Shown here: piece by piece, positions 53,623 to 62,530 of the stretch
Position numbering within the stretch: the stretch's first letter is position 1
How the letters are laid out: every line of letters starts with the position of its first letter
Origin: Microbacterium sp. GCS4
GTDB taxonomy: Bacteria; Actinomycetota; Actinomycetes; Actinomycetales; Microbacteriaceae
DNA length: 64,000 bases
Direction of reading: 5' to 3'
Assembly (NCBI RefSeq): GCF_001262495.1
Contig: NZ_LGYE01000001.1
Coordinates: 1,423,498-1,487,497 of the forward strand
Program-made: the position numbers and the translations under genes
Notes under the pieces: model-generated
Database searches by the model: none
Seen by the model: the letters and a program-made list of their open reading frames with translations, nothing else
What the model was told of the DNA's origin: nothing

Positions 53623-54807
53623 CTATGCACCCTGGTTCGTCGATTCTCGCGTGACCGGCGGACGGAGAACGAGCACCACGACGATCACGACCATCACGAG
53701 CGCGGTGATCGCGACGGGGATCGGGAGCACCGGGTCGAGCAGAACGAGCCCCGCCCCCACCGGGACGACCGTGTTGACAACGGCATCCGCGTTCTCTCGG
53801 ATCGCGATCCACCAGACGCCCAGCAGGAAAAGCGCGATCGGGATCGTCACCGTGAACGACGCGACGACGCTCGACAAGTGGCTCTTGCCCGTCAGCACAT
53901 CGAGCTCGACCTCGATGCCGGCCGAGAACGCGGCCGCAGCGGCGAACACGAAGTAGTGGATGTAGCCGTAGCGCAACGACCGCGCGAACGTCGTGATCGC
54001 GCGGTGGTGCGGAGGCCAGAAGTAGACCCACCACAGGGACGCCGTGACCACGAGCGTGAGCACCGAGATCGAGATGAGCGGTGCGAAGGACTCCAGCTCG
54101 TGGCTCGCGTCGATGATCGCGTTCGCGGACGCCAGCAGGCTCTCGCCCAGCACGATCAGGGTGAACAGGCCGTAGCGCTCGGTGATGTGATGCGGATGCC
54201 ACGGCGTCTGCCGTCGGTGCTCCGCGAAGACCGGGACGCCGACCTCGATCAGCGCGCACACGATGAAAGCGGCGATCTGCGCGGGACCGGCGGGGATGAG
54301 CAGGAACAGCACCCAGAGCACCTGCACGCCCGCGATGCCGAACGCGTACCGCCGGGTCGCCGTGCGCAGCTCCCCGGCCCCGCGCGTGGCCCGGAGCCAC
54401 TGCGCGATCATCGCGACGCGCATCACGATGTAGCCGAGCACGGGGACCGTGAAGTCTCCGTGCTCGAACGCCGCGGGCAGTCCTGCGGCGAGCACGAGCA
54501 CACCGCCCATCTGCACGATCGTGGTGACGCGATACAGCCAGTCGTCCGTGTCGAAGGACGTCGCGAACCAGGTGAAGTTCATCCACGCCCACCAGATGGC
54601 GAAGAACACCATGGCGTACGAGGTGATCCCGTGCAGGAAGTCGGCGTGCGAGAGCGCATGGTGCAGCTGCGCGGAGGCGATGCTCACCGAGACGACGAAG
54701 ACCAGGTCGAAGAAGAGCTCGAGCGAACTGGCCGCCCGGTGCGGCTGCGAGGGATCGCGCGGACGCATCCGGCTCAGGTGGAATCGGGGCGTCGCGGATG
54801 TCGTCAC
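53623..54807 (-). CDS. Low temperature requirement protein A (LtrA) family membrane protein
   Basis: A 394-residue protein with about twelve membrane helices and the LtrA signatures SSLELFFDLVFVVSVS near the N-terminus, WWAWMNFTWFAT, HHITERYGLFTLIVLGESLLA and RYGYIHYFVFAAAAAFSAG. LtrA was named for growth of Listeria at low temperature; its biochemical role is not known. The start is GTG 54807. It is divergent from the exopolysaccharide cluster. Confidence 0.92.
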   Translation of the reverse strand: MTTSATPRFHLSRMRPRDPSQPHRAASSLELFFDLVFVVSVSIASAQLHHALSHADFLHGITSYAMVFFAIWWAWMNFTWFATSFDTDDWLYRVTTIVQMGGVLVLAAGLPAAFEHGDFTVPVLGYIVMRVAMIAQWLRATRGAGELRTATRRYAFGIAGVQVLWVLFLLIPAGPAQIAAFIVCALIEVGVPVFAEHRRQTPWHPHHITERYGLFTLIVLGESLLASANAIIDASHELESFAPLISISVLTLVVTASLWWVYFWPPHHRAITTFARSLRYGYIHYFVFAAAAAFSAGIEVELDVLTGKSHLSSVVASFTVTIPIALFLLGVWWIAIRENADAVVNTVVPVGAGLVLLDPVLPIPVAITALVMVVIVVVLVLRPPVTRESTNQGA

Positions 54808-54883
54808 GCGGACAGACTACCCATGCGCATCCGCCGCAGGACGGGCGATGGGGAATTCGTTTCGTCCACACGGCGGAATTACC

Positions 54884-54912
54884 TTCCACTGAACGGCCGC
54901 ATCCGCTAGAGT
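54884..54912 (+). promoter_or_regulatory. Candidate promoter of the exopolysaccharide cluster
   Basis: TTCCAC (54884–54889), a 17-bp spacer and TAGAGT (54907–54912) form a reasonable sigma-70 promoter. It would start transcription near 54920, leaving an untranslated leader of about 200 nt. Confidence 0.5.
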
Positions 54913-55122
54913 GAACGAAAGTCTGCAGTACCTGCTGCATGCACGCACCGTGTGGGACGGTGCGAGCGCCCGTGATGTGGGATCACGGATCACGGCAGGT
55001 CCCGAGGGGTCGGGTTGCAGACGTTTCCGGGGACGTGGGGTCCCCGGTTTCTGGGGAACACTGGGGAAACACATGTCGCATCGGGGATTTCTGCGCACAT
55101 ACACGGCTCACGAGGCCTCGGC
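54913..55122 (+). other. Long untranslated leader of the exopolysaccharide cluster
   Basis: The 210 bp between the candidate promoter and the first gene carry no good coding frame. The stretch has several short inverted elements, including GTGATGTGGGATCAC near 54970 and GGGGACGTGGGGTCCCC near 55032, so the mRNA leader can fold. I could not match it to a known riboswitch class. Confidence 0.4.
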
Positions 55123-56655
55123 ATGACTTCCGTCGAGGATGCTCTGAGCATCACTCGCACGGGTTCGGTCTTCGCGCCGGTCGCCGCACCGCGAGCCACC
55201 AAGTCGGTCACGCGCACGGTGGTCACGCCGCGCGCGTCCGCAACGTTGGAGCGACGCCGTCAGTGGGAACGGCGTTATCGGATGCGACTTCGGATCTCGG
55301 ATGCTGGGGTCATCCTGTCCGCCGTCGCGATCACAGCAGCGATCCAGCTGATGACCGGTGTCACAGGGGAAGAGGCCCTGAGGAACGGCATCCCGCTGGC
55401 TGCGCTCTGGTATCTGATGCTCAGCGCCCTGCATACCCGTGATGCAGCGCTGTTCCGCGCCAGCGCAACCGAGTATCGCGGAGTGGTGCACGCCACCGGA
55501 CTGGCGTTTGGGATCATCGCCATGCTGGCTGTCGTGCTCGGCTGGCAGACGATGCAGCTGGTGCTGCTCGTCTGCCTGCCGCTCGGCGGTCTCACACTGC
55601 TCATCACCCGCTGGGTGTGGCGGAACTGGCTGGCGGCGCAGCGTGCGCGGGGACTGTTCGTCTCGCGCACGCTCGTCGTCGGCGACAGGGACGACGTCGA
55701 GTACGTCGTCCGCACCCTCCACCCGATCGGCGCATCGGGCTATCAGGTCGTCGGGACCACGCTGCTCGACGGCAATGCGAGGGACGTCGAGGTCGGGGGC
55801 GCGAAGTTCCCCGTCATCGGCAACGTGAACACGGTGTCGGCGGTCGCCGCCGAGCTCGGCGCGGACACGATCATCGTCGCGAGCCGCCCCGACGGCGAGC
55901 CCGACTTCGTCAAGAAGCTCAGCTGGCAGCTCGAGGGCACGGCTGCGGAGCTCGTCCTGTCCAGTCGTCTCACCGACGTCGCGGGCCCCCGCATCTCCTT
56001 CGCCCCCGTCGAGGGGCTCCCCCTCATCCAGGTGCAGATCCCCTCCTACGAGGGCGGTCAGCACCTCCTCAAGCGCGCACTCGACATCGCCGTCGCCACC
56101 GTCGCACTCATCCCGATCGCGCTGATCACGCCGATCCTCGCGCTGCTCGTGAAGCTCGACTCGCCGGGTCCGCTGTTCTTCTTCCAGGAGCGGGTCGGTC
56201 GCGACGGTCGGACGTTCCGCATCGTGAAGTTCCGCTCCATGAAGACGGATGCCGAGCAGCAGCTCGCCGCCCTCAAGGAGCAGAATGAGGGCGCCGGCCT
56301 GCTCTTCAAGATGAAGGACGACCCGCGCGTGACCCGCGTCGGGCGTGTGCTGCGCAAGCTGTCGCTCGACGAGCTGCCGCAGTTCTGGAACGTGCTGGTG
56401 GGCGACATGAGCGTCGTCGGCCCCCGCCCGCCGCTGCCCAGCGAGGTCACCGCCTACGACGGCACCGTGTACCGCCGCCTCTACATCAAGCCGGGCATCA
56501 CCGGCCTGTGGCAGGTGTCCGGGCGCAGCGACCTCTCGTGGGACGAGAGCGTGCGCCTCGACCTGCGCTACGTCGAGAACTGGTCGGTCATGAATGACCT
56601 GCAGATCATGTGGCGTACCGCCCGCGTCATGGTGCAGCCGAGCGGGGCATACTGA
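55123..56655 (+). CDS. Exopolysaccharide polyprenyl glycosylphosphotransferase (WcaJ/WbaP-type)
   Basis: A 510-residue membrane enzyme: five predicted helices, a CoA-binding-like Rossmann domain (TLVVGDRDDVEYVVRTL), and the C-terminal bacterial sugar transferase domain from KRALDIAVATVAL. That domain contains DSPGPLFFFQERVGRDG, FRIVKFRSMKTDAE, VGRVLRKLSLDELPQFWNVL, GDMSVVGPRPPLPSEV and KPGITGLWQVSGRS. It moves a sugar-1-phosphate onto undecaprenyl phosphate and so starts the repeat unit. The ATG at 55123 precedes a typical basic N-terminus. It is the first gene of the cluster. Confidence 0.95.
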   Translation: MTSVEDALSITRTGSVFAPVAAPRATKSVTRTVVTPRASATLERRRQWERRYRMRLRISDAGVILSAVAITAAIQLMTGVTGEEALRNGIPLAALWYLMLSALHTRDAALFRASATEYRGVVHATGLAFGIIAMLAVVLGWQTMQLVLLVCLPLGGLTLLITRWVWRNWLAAQRARGLFVSRTLVVGDRDDVEYVVRTLHPIGASGYQVVGTTLLDGNARDVEVGGAKFPVIGNVNTVSAVAAELGADTIIVASRPDGEPDFVKKLSWQLEGTAAELVLSSRLTDVAGPRISFAPVEGLPLIQVQIPSYEGGQHLLKRALDIAVATVALIPIALITPILALLVKLDSPGPLFFFQERVGRDGRTFRIVKFRSMKTDAEQQLAALKEQNEGAGLLFKMKDDPRVTRVGRVLRKLSLDELPQFWNVLVGDMSVVGPRPPLPSEVTAYDGTVYRRLYIKPGITGLWQVSGRSDLSWDESVRLDLRYVENWSVMNDLQIMWRTARVMVQPSGAY

Positions 56656-56659
56656 ATCC

Positions 56660-57826
56660 ATGAGCAAGGGAGACGCCCTCACCATCGCGATGGTGGGGAC
56701 GCGGGGAGTGCCCGCGGCCTACGGAGGTTTCGAGACCGCGATCGAAGAGGTCGGACGGCGTCTCGCCGAACGGGGGCACGAGGTCGTCGTGTACACGCGC
56801 GGGTCGGAGAGCCGCGACAAGGAGTACCTCGGCATGCGGGTCGTCCACCTGCCCGCGATCCCGGTCAAGCAGATCGAGACGCTCAGCCACACCGGACTCT
56901 CGACCCTGCATCTGATGTTCCGACGTCGACCCGACGCGACCTTCGTGTTCAACGCGGCCAATTCGCCGTTTCTCCCGCTCCTGCGTCTGCGTCGCGCACC
57001 CACCGCCCTGCACATGGACGGCTTGGAGTGGCGTAGGTCGAAGTGGGGCCCGCGCGGCAAGGCGTACTACCGCTGGGCGGAGCAGTTCGGGGTGCGCACG
57101 GCCGACGCGCTGATCGCCGACGCCCCCGGGATCGCCGACTACTACGCGCATCAGTTTCAGGTCCCCACCGAGATGATCCGCTACGGTGCCCCCATCCTCG
57201 AGTCCGTCCCGCAGGGGCGCATCGAGGAGCTCGGCCTCACGACACAGGGCTATCACCTCGTCGTCGCGCGCTTCGAACCCGAGAACCACGTGCTCGAGAT
57301 CGTGGAGGGGTATCGACGCAGCGCAGCTGTCCTCCCCCTCGTCGTGGTCGGCTCGGCGCCCTACAGCAGCGAGTACACCCAGCGCGTCCAGGAGGCGGCC
57401 GCCGGCGACGACCGCATCCGTCTCGTCGGCGGCGTCTTCGATCAGGAGCTGCTCGACGCCCTCTACTTCCACGCGCTCACCTACGGCCACGGGCATTCCG
57501 TCGGCGGGACGAACCCCTCCCTGCTGCGCGCCATGGGCGCCGGCACCGCCGTCATCGCCTCCGACGTCTCGTTCAACCGCGAGGTGCTCGACGGCGAGGG
57601 ATGGTTCTTCACAGCCCCGGATGCCGCGGCGAGCGCCTTCGAAGAGGCGGAGGCCGATGCGGATCGCACCCGCGAGCTCGGCGCGAGCGCCCAGCGGCGT
57701 GCCCGCGAGGCCTTCCGCTGGGAGGACGTCGCGGACGCGTACGAGGACCTCGCTCGTCGACTCGCCTCGGGGCACAGCGTGCACCGCGTCGCACGGGGGG
57801 CGCGCCGCCGCGCGGAGGAGTGGTGA
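56660..57826 (+). CDS. DUF1972/rhamnosyltransferase-type glycosyltransferase
   Basis: A 388-residue GT-B enzyme. The N-terminal DUF1972 signature AMVGTRGVPAAYGGFETAIEEVG is that of capsule rhamnosyltransferases such as WchF/Cps2T. The C-terminal glycosyltransferase domain has VVARFEPENHVLEIVEGY and HSVGGTNPSLLRAMGAGTAVIA. These enzymes usually add the second sugar, often rhamnose, to the lipid-linked first sugar. It starts 4 bp after the glycosylphosphotransferase gene. Confidence 0.93.
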   Translation: MSKGDALTIAMVGTRGVPAAYGGFETAIEEVGRRLAERGHEVVVYTRGSESRDKEYLGMRVVHLPAIPVKQIETLSHTGLSTLHLMFRRRPDATFVFNAANSPFLPLLRLRRAPTALHMDGLEWRRSKWGPRGKAYYRWAEQFGVRTADALIADAPGIADYYAHQFQVPTEMIRYGAPILESVPQGRIEELGLTTQGYHLVVARFEPENHVLEIVEGYRRSAAVLPLVVVGSAPYSSEYTQRVQEAAAGDDRIRLVGGVFDQELLDALYFHALTYGHGHSVGGTNPSLLRAMGAGTAVIASDVSFNREVLDGEGWFFTAPDAAASAFEEAEADADRTRELGASAQRRAREAFRWEDVADAYEDLARRLASGHSVHRVARGARRRAEEW

Positions 57827-57842
57827 GTCGCCCGACCTGGGC

Positions 57843-58433
57843 TCAGGGCGTCGGCGCGAGATCGCGTCGCAGGCGGGAGGCGAGCAACCGCGTGTCGGCG
57901 GCGGCCTTCTCGAGGCCCTTGCGGTGCGCGCGGGTGCCGAGCTGGTGCACGTCGATCACGTCCAGCGGGTCGTCGGCGCGCCGCCACGGCAGCGCCGACG
58001 GCCGGGGCAGGTCGAGCGTCCCCCGGCGCGAATCCAGCGCCGCGGCGTACTCCTCGAGCGAGGATGCGGTGATGCGCCGCTCGCCCAGCAGCAGCGCCTC
58101 ACGGAGCGTGAAGGTGCGCGAGCGGGACTGCGGCCGCATCCGAGCGATCAGCGAACGCTCCTCGAGCGACGCCGCGATCACGAGGTCGGCGACGTCGAGG
58201 TCCTCGGCCTCCAGCCGCACCGAGCGGTGCTCCGCGGCGGCAGGCACGATGTCGACCGACACACGGCACGCGTCGCGCCCCTCGGACGCCACGGTGCCGA
58301 CCGACTCGACAGCCCAGTCCGAGCCTCCCAAGCCGAGCTCGCCCTCTGCACGCAGCGCCTCCTGGAAGGCAGCGGCCATCAGCGGCGAGCGGCAGATGTT
58401 CTGTGCACACACGAACAAGACGCTCTCAGTCAT
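57843..58433 (-). CDS. Low molecular weight protein-tyrosine-phosphatase-like protein
   Basis: A 196-residue protein with the LMW-PTP active-site loop VCAQNICRSP near residues 8–17 (Cys nucleophile and Arg in CX5R; Gln replaces the usual Gly). The expected general-acid DP occurs in WRRADDPLDV near the C-terminus. Such phosphatases work against BY-kinases and regulate polymer length. It is on the opposite strand inside the exopolysaccharide cluster, convergent with the DUF1972 glycosyltransferase. The family DP is usually followed by F/Y, here Leu, so the enzyme may be divergent. Confidence 0.85.
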   Translation of the reverse strand: MTESVLFVCAQNICRSPLMAAAFQEALRAEGELGLGGSDWAVESVGTVASEGRDACRVSVDIVPAAAEHRSVRLEAEDLDVADLVIAASLEERSLIARMRPQSRSRTFTLREALLLGERRITASSLEEYAAALDSRRGTLDLPRPSALPWRRADDPLDVIDVHQLGTRAHRKGLEKAAADTRLLASRLRRDLAPTP

Positions 58434-58576
58434 CCCGGTTCCCCTCACCAGTGCTCGTCTTCGGGACCCCAGATCCCGACGGCCCACCCACGACCGCATG
58501 GACACGGTAAGAATGATCTCACACACCGCCGGTATCGAACCGGACGGCCCGGAGCAGGAGGGGAGGGTGGTCGCCG

Positions 58577-59746
58577 GTGCTGGTTCTCATCGCCCACCCC
58601 GGGGCTGAGCTCTACGGCGCGGACCGGGTCACTCTCGAGTCCGCGGCCGGACTCGCCGCTGCCGGGCATGACGTGATCGCTGCCCTCCCGGAAGACGGTC
58701 CGCTGGTCGCCGCGCTGGAGGAGCACGGCGTGCGCGTGATCGTGACCCGCATGTTCGTGCTGCGCAAACAGCTGCTGCGCCCGCGACACTGGCTCACGCT
58801 GATCGCCTCCGCCGTCGGCGGATTCGTCGACTCGTGGCGGCTCCTCAGCCGTCATCGTCCGGACGCCGCCTACGTGAGCACCGTGACCCTCCCCCACTGG
58901 CCGCTGCTGCTCCGCCTGCGCCGTGTGCCGACCGTGACGCACGTGCACGAGGCCGAGTCCGGCTCGCCGTGGGCGCTGCGCGCGTTCCTCTACCTCCCGC
59001 AGCTGTGGTCGCACGTCGTGGTCGCGAACAGTCGGTTCACAGCCGATCTGCTGCGACGCTCGCTGCCGGCCCTGCGTCGCCGGATCCGTGTCGTCCTCAA
59101 TCCGATCCCCGGACCCGCGCAGCCCCCGCCGCTCCGTGAGCGCCTCGACGACATCCGCATCGGGTACGTCGGCCGTCTCTCGCCGCGCAAGGCGCCGGAC
59201 GTCGTGGTCGCCGCGGTCGCGGCACTGCGGGAACGCGGGCACGACGCGCGGCTCGATATCGTCGGCGACGTCTTCCGCGGCTACGAGTGGTACTCGGCGG
59301 AGCTCACGCAGCAGATCGCCGCCGAGTCGCTGACGGAGGTCGTGACGATGCACGGCTACGACGCCGACGTCTGGCCCCACCTCGCGGAGTGCGACGTCAT
59401 GGTCGTGCCGTCGCGCACCGACGAATCGTTCGGCAACACCGCGGTCGAGGCGGTCCTCGCGGGTCGTCCCGTGATCGTGAGCGATCTCGCGGGTCTGCGC
59501 GAGGCCGTGGACGGGTACCCGACAGCACGCGCCGTCGCCCCGGGCGACATCGCCGCGGTGGCGGACGCCGTGGAGGAACTCGTCGGCCGGTGGTCCGAGG
59601 TCACGGCCGAGGCGCAGGTCGCCGCGGCAGCTGCAGCGACCCGGCATTCCACGGCGGAGTACCACCGGCGGATCACGGCGACGATCGAGAGCGTCGCCGG
59701 AATGCAGGACTCAGGGGAGAATAGCCACGGTCGAGTCTCTTCGTGA
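58577..59746 (+). CDS. Glycosyltransferase family 4 protein
   Basis: A 389-residue GT-B glycosyltransferase. The acceptor domain starts LVLIAHPGAELYGADRVTLE and ends near residue 180. The donor domain has IGYVGRLSPRKAPDVVVAAV and DVMVVPSRTDESFGNTAVEAVLAG, the E-x7-E signature of GT4. The GTG start at 58577 has GGAGGGG upstream. It probably adds a later sugar of the repeat unit. Its donor sugar cannot be named. Confidence 0.93.
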   Translation: MLVLIAHPGAELYGADRVTLESAAGLAAAGHDVIAALPEDGPLVAALEEHGVRVIVTRMFVLRKQLLRPRHWLTLIASAVGGFVDSWRLLSRHRPDAAYVSTVTLPHWPLLLRLRRVPTVTHVHEAESGSPWALRAFLYLPQLWSHVVVANSRFTADLLRRSLPALRRRIRVVLNPIPGPAQPPPLRERLDDIRIGYVGRLSPRKAPDVVVAAVAALRERGHDARLDIVGDVFRGYEWYSAELTQQIAAESLTEVVTMHGYDADVWPHLAECDVMVVPSRTDESFGNTAVEAVLAGRPVIVSDLAGLREAVDGYPTARAVAPGDIAAVADAVEELVGRWSEVTAEAQVAAAAAATRHSTAEYHRRITATIESVAGMQDSGENSHGRVSS

Positions 59747-59783
59747 GAAGACGACGCGCTCGGGCAGGGGGAGAGGGAGCATC

Positions 59784-61208
59784 ATGACACTGCAGGACTA
59801 CATCGACGCACTGCGTCGGCAGTGGATCGTCATCGTCGCGCTGACCGTCATCGGCGCCGGTGCCGCCTTCGGCTACTCGCGCACGCTCCCCCCGGAGTAC
59901 AGCTCGACCGCCGCGGTGATGGTCATCCCCCAGCGCGGCGACAGCACCAACGAGCTGGTCCAGGGGTCCAGCTACGTGCAGAGCCTCGTGCAGACGTACG
60001 CCGTGCTCGCTTCGTCCCCGCTCGTCCTCACCCCGGTGATCGACGACCTCGAGCTCGATGAGACGGCGACGCAGCTTGCGAAGCGCGTCTCGGTCGTGAA
60101 CACCCTCAACACCGTCGTGATCGAGATCTCAGTCACCGACACCGACAAGGAGCGCGCGCAGGAGACCGCCGCCGCCATCACCGACTCGCTCATCGGTGCC
60201 GTCGCCGAGGTCTCGCCCAGCGACGCCGAGGGCGCACCCGCCGTGCGACTCGAGACCATCGCGCCCGCACGCGAGCCGCAGGCGCCCATCGGACCCAACA
60301 CACGTCTGTTCGCGGTCATCGGCGCCGCGATCGGATTCGGACTCAGCGTCGCCTACGCGCTGTTCCGCCGTGTGCTGGGCACCCGCATCAGCGAACGCTC
60401 CGACATCGCCGCGGTCACCGACGCCCCGGTGATCGGCGAGATCGTCGCCTGGCGGCGCACCTACACGATCCTGTCGACCATGCTGCGCAGCCGCGACAGC
60501 CGCTCGGCCGAGTCCTTCCGTGCCCTGGCCGCCAACCTCAAGTACGTGGCCGTGGATCGTGACCTGCAGGTCGTCATGATGACGTCGTCCGCACCCCACG
60601 AGGGCAAGTCCTCGGTGAGCATCGGCCTCGCCGCGGCCCTCGCCGAGTCGAACCACGACGTGCTGCTGATCGACGCCGACCTGCGGCGCTCCTCCGTCGC
60701 CACGGCTCTGCAGCTGGAGGGCGCGGTCGGGGTCACCTCGATCCTCGTGGGAGACGTCACCTTCGACGAGGCCGTGCAGCACTCCGAGGCCATGAACATC
60801 GACATCATCGCCGGGGGCGCGACCGCTCCGAACCCGGGGCAGCTGATCACCTCGCACCGCCTGCGCGAGCTCGTCGCCGAGGCGCGCGAGCGCTACGAGT
60901 ACGTGATCGTCGACAGCGCGCCCGCCCTCGTCGTCTCGGATGCGCTGTGGCTCGCCGATCTGTCCGACGGCGTGCTCGTCGTCGCCCGATCCGGCCGCAC
61001 GCGGCGCAAGCAGATCAGCGCCGTGCTCAGCACGCTCAAGTCGACCAAGAAGGACGTCGTCGGCATCGTGCTCAACGCGGTCAAGCGGAACGAGAGCAGT
61101 CCGTACTACGTGCCCGAGGCCCCCTCTCGCACCTGGTCGCGCTCACCCAAGCGCAAGAAGGCCGCGCTGACAGCGGGAGAGACCGACCGCGACGCCGCCG
61201 ACGCATGA
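59784..61208 (+). CDS. Wzc-like polysaccharide co-polymerase / BY-kinase-type ATPase
   Basis: A 474-residue protein with a Wzz domain and two membrane helices (about residues 14–31 and 175–195). The cytoplasmic ATPase domain has Walker A SSAPHEGKSS (near 265–275), Walker A' LLIDADLRRSS and Walker B YVIVDSAP. It controls chain length and export with the flippase and polymerase. The C-terminal tail is Lys/Arg/Ser-rich and holds only one Tyr pair (SSPYYVPE), not the Tyr cluster of typical BY-kinases. The ATG has a strong GGGGGAGAGGGAG ribosome site, and the stop overlaps the flippase start. Confidence 0.94.
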   Translation: MTLQDYIDALRRQWIVIVALTVIGAGAAFGYSRTLPPEYSSTAAVMVIPQRGDSTNELVQGSSYVQSLVQTYAVLASSPLVLTPVIDDLELDETATQLAKRVSVVNTLNTVVIEISVTDTDKERAQETAAAITDSLIGAVAEVSPSDAEGAPAVRLETIAPAREPQAPIGPNTRLFAVIGAAIGFGLSVAYALFRRVLGTRISERSDIAAVTDAPVIGEIVAWRRTYTILSTMLRSRDSRSAESFRALAANLKYVAVDRDLQVVMMTSSAPHEGKSSVSIGLAAALAESNHDVLLIDADLRRSSVATALQLEGAVGVTSILVGDVTFDEAVQHSEAMNIDIIAGGATAPNPGQLITSHRLRELVAEARERYEYVIVDSAPALVVSDALWLADLSDGVLVVARSGRTRRKQISAVLSTLKSTKKDVVGIVLNAVKRNESSPYYVPEAPSRTWSRSPKRKKAALTAGETDRDAADA

Positions 61209-62530
61209 GCGTACTGCTCGCCCTCGGAGCGAGGGCCCTGTCGATGGCGATCTCGCTCGTGTGCGGCGTGCTCACGGTCAGGCTCATCCTGGGCGGCCCT
61301 GGCGTCGAGTACTACGCGCTCTACACGCTCGTGGCGTCGCTGCCCGGACTCATCTCGTTCTCGGATCTCGGCTCGGGCGCCGTGCTGGTCAACAGCATCG
61401 CGGTGAGCGACGACCCCCGGGGCGACAGGGTGATCCGGGCGCAGCTGACCACGGTCGGTCGCATCATGGTCGGCTTCGCCGGCGTGGGCATGGTCGTGAA
61501 CGCGATCCTCTACCTGAGCGGCGCGTGGACTGCGATCCTGGGCGATGCGGGCAGCATCCCCGGTGCCGATCTCGCGGCCTTCACATCGCTCATGATCTTC
61601 TGCCTCGGCATCCCCCTCGGGATCTGGCAGCGTGTTCTCCTCGGCCTGCACAAGAACCACTGGATCATCCTCATCCAGGCCGCCCAGGGACCCCTGAACC
61701 TGCTCCTCGTCTGGCTTCTCGTGTCGTTCGCGCCGCCCTCGGCCGGCACCTTCCTCGCGCTGTCGTCGATGATCTCCGGGTTCCTCATCGCCGCGACGGG
61801 GTTCCTCTTCGCGGTCACTGCGCTGTCGCCGATGCTCGGACGCGCGCTGCGGGACGTCCCCCGCGTGCGTCGAGTGCCCGGCGTGCGGGTCATGCACGTG
61901 GGCTGGCCGATGCTCGTGCAGCTCGTCTCGGCACCTCTCTCCGTCGCCCTGCTGCGCTATGTGCTGGCGCAGTCCGGCACGACGCATGACGTCGCCGAGT
62001 ACGGCGCGGTCGGACAGGTGTTCTTCGCGATCAACGGCGTGGTCGCCGCGGGCGGGCTCGCGCTGTGGCCGCTGTTCACACGCGCGCGATCGCGCGGCAC
62101 GCTCGCACGCGGACCGTACCTGATCGCGGCGCTGTTCGCCGGAGGAGCCGCAGTCATCTGCGCGATCGTGTGGGCCGTGTCCCCTTGGCTGTTCGCGTTC
62201 ATCACCGACGGGACCCTCGACGTCGCGGGGACCACCGTGCTCGCCTTCGGGCTCATGGTCGTGTGCCAGGCCGCGCTCTACCCGCTGGGCATGTTCCTGA
62301 TGGACGAGGCCGGCATCCGGTTCCAGATGATCCCCGTCGCGCTCATGACGATCTCGACCATCACCCTGGCCCTGCTCATCACGCCGCCGCTCGGCGCCGC
62401 CGGACCCGTGCTCGCGAACGCGTTCTCGGTGCTCGTGTTCCAGATCGTCCCGTTCGCCGTGTACATCTCCCGCCACCGCGAGCGCCTCATGGGCACTCCC
62501 CCGTCGACCGGTGAGGAAGAGCCGACGTGA
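61205..62530 (+). CDS. Wzx-like polysaccharide flippase (MOP superfamily)
   Basis: A 441-residue integral membrane protein with 12–14 hydrophobic segments and the MOP/Wzx pattern. The first helix is LLALGARALSMAISLVCGVLTVRLI, then YYALYTLVASLPGLISFSDLGSGAVLVNSI with the family's SDLGxxxxLxN motif. It moves undecaprenyl-linked repeat units across the membrane. ATG 61205 overlaps the Wzc-like stop (ATGA), and its own stop overlaps the polymerase start. Confidence 0.9.
   Translation: MSVLLALGARALSMAISLVCGVLTVRLILGGPGVEYYALYTLVASLPGLISFSDLGSGAVLVNSIAVSDDPRGDRVIRAQLTTVGRIMVGFAGVGMVVNAILYLSGAWTAILGDAGSIPGADLAAFTSLMIFCLGIPLGIWQRVLLGLHKNHWIILIQAAQGPLNLLLVWLLVSFAPPSAGTFLALSSMISGFLIAATGFLFAVTALSPMLGRALRDVPRVRRVPGVRVMHVGWPMLVQLVSAPLSVALLRYVLAQSGTTHDVAEYGAVGQVFFAINGVVAAGGLALWPLFTRARSRGTLARGPYLIAALFAGGAAVICAIVWAVSPWLFAFITDGTLDVAGTTVLAFGLMVVCQAALYPLGMFLMDEAGIRFQMIPVALMTISTITLALLITPPLGAAGPVLANAFSVLVFQIVPFAVYISRHRERLMGTPPSTGEEEPT

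Noticed and set aside
54913..55122. Leader as a cyclic-di-GMP or cyclic-di-AMP riboswitch
   Set aside because: I could not find the conserved core elements of either class; only generic short inverted repeats are present.
59784..61208. Calling the Wzc-like protein a proven tyrosine autokinase
   Set aside because: The ATPase motifs fit, but the C-terminal tyrosine cluster that marks autophosphorylating BY-kinases is missing; only one Tyr pair is present.
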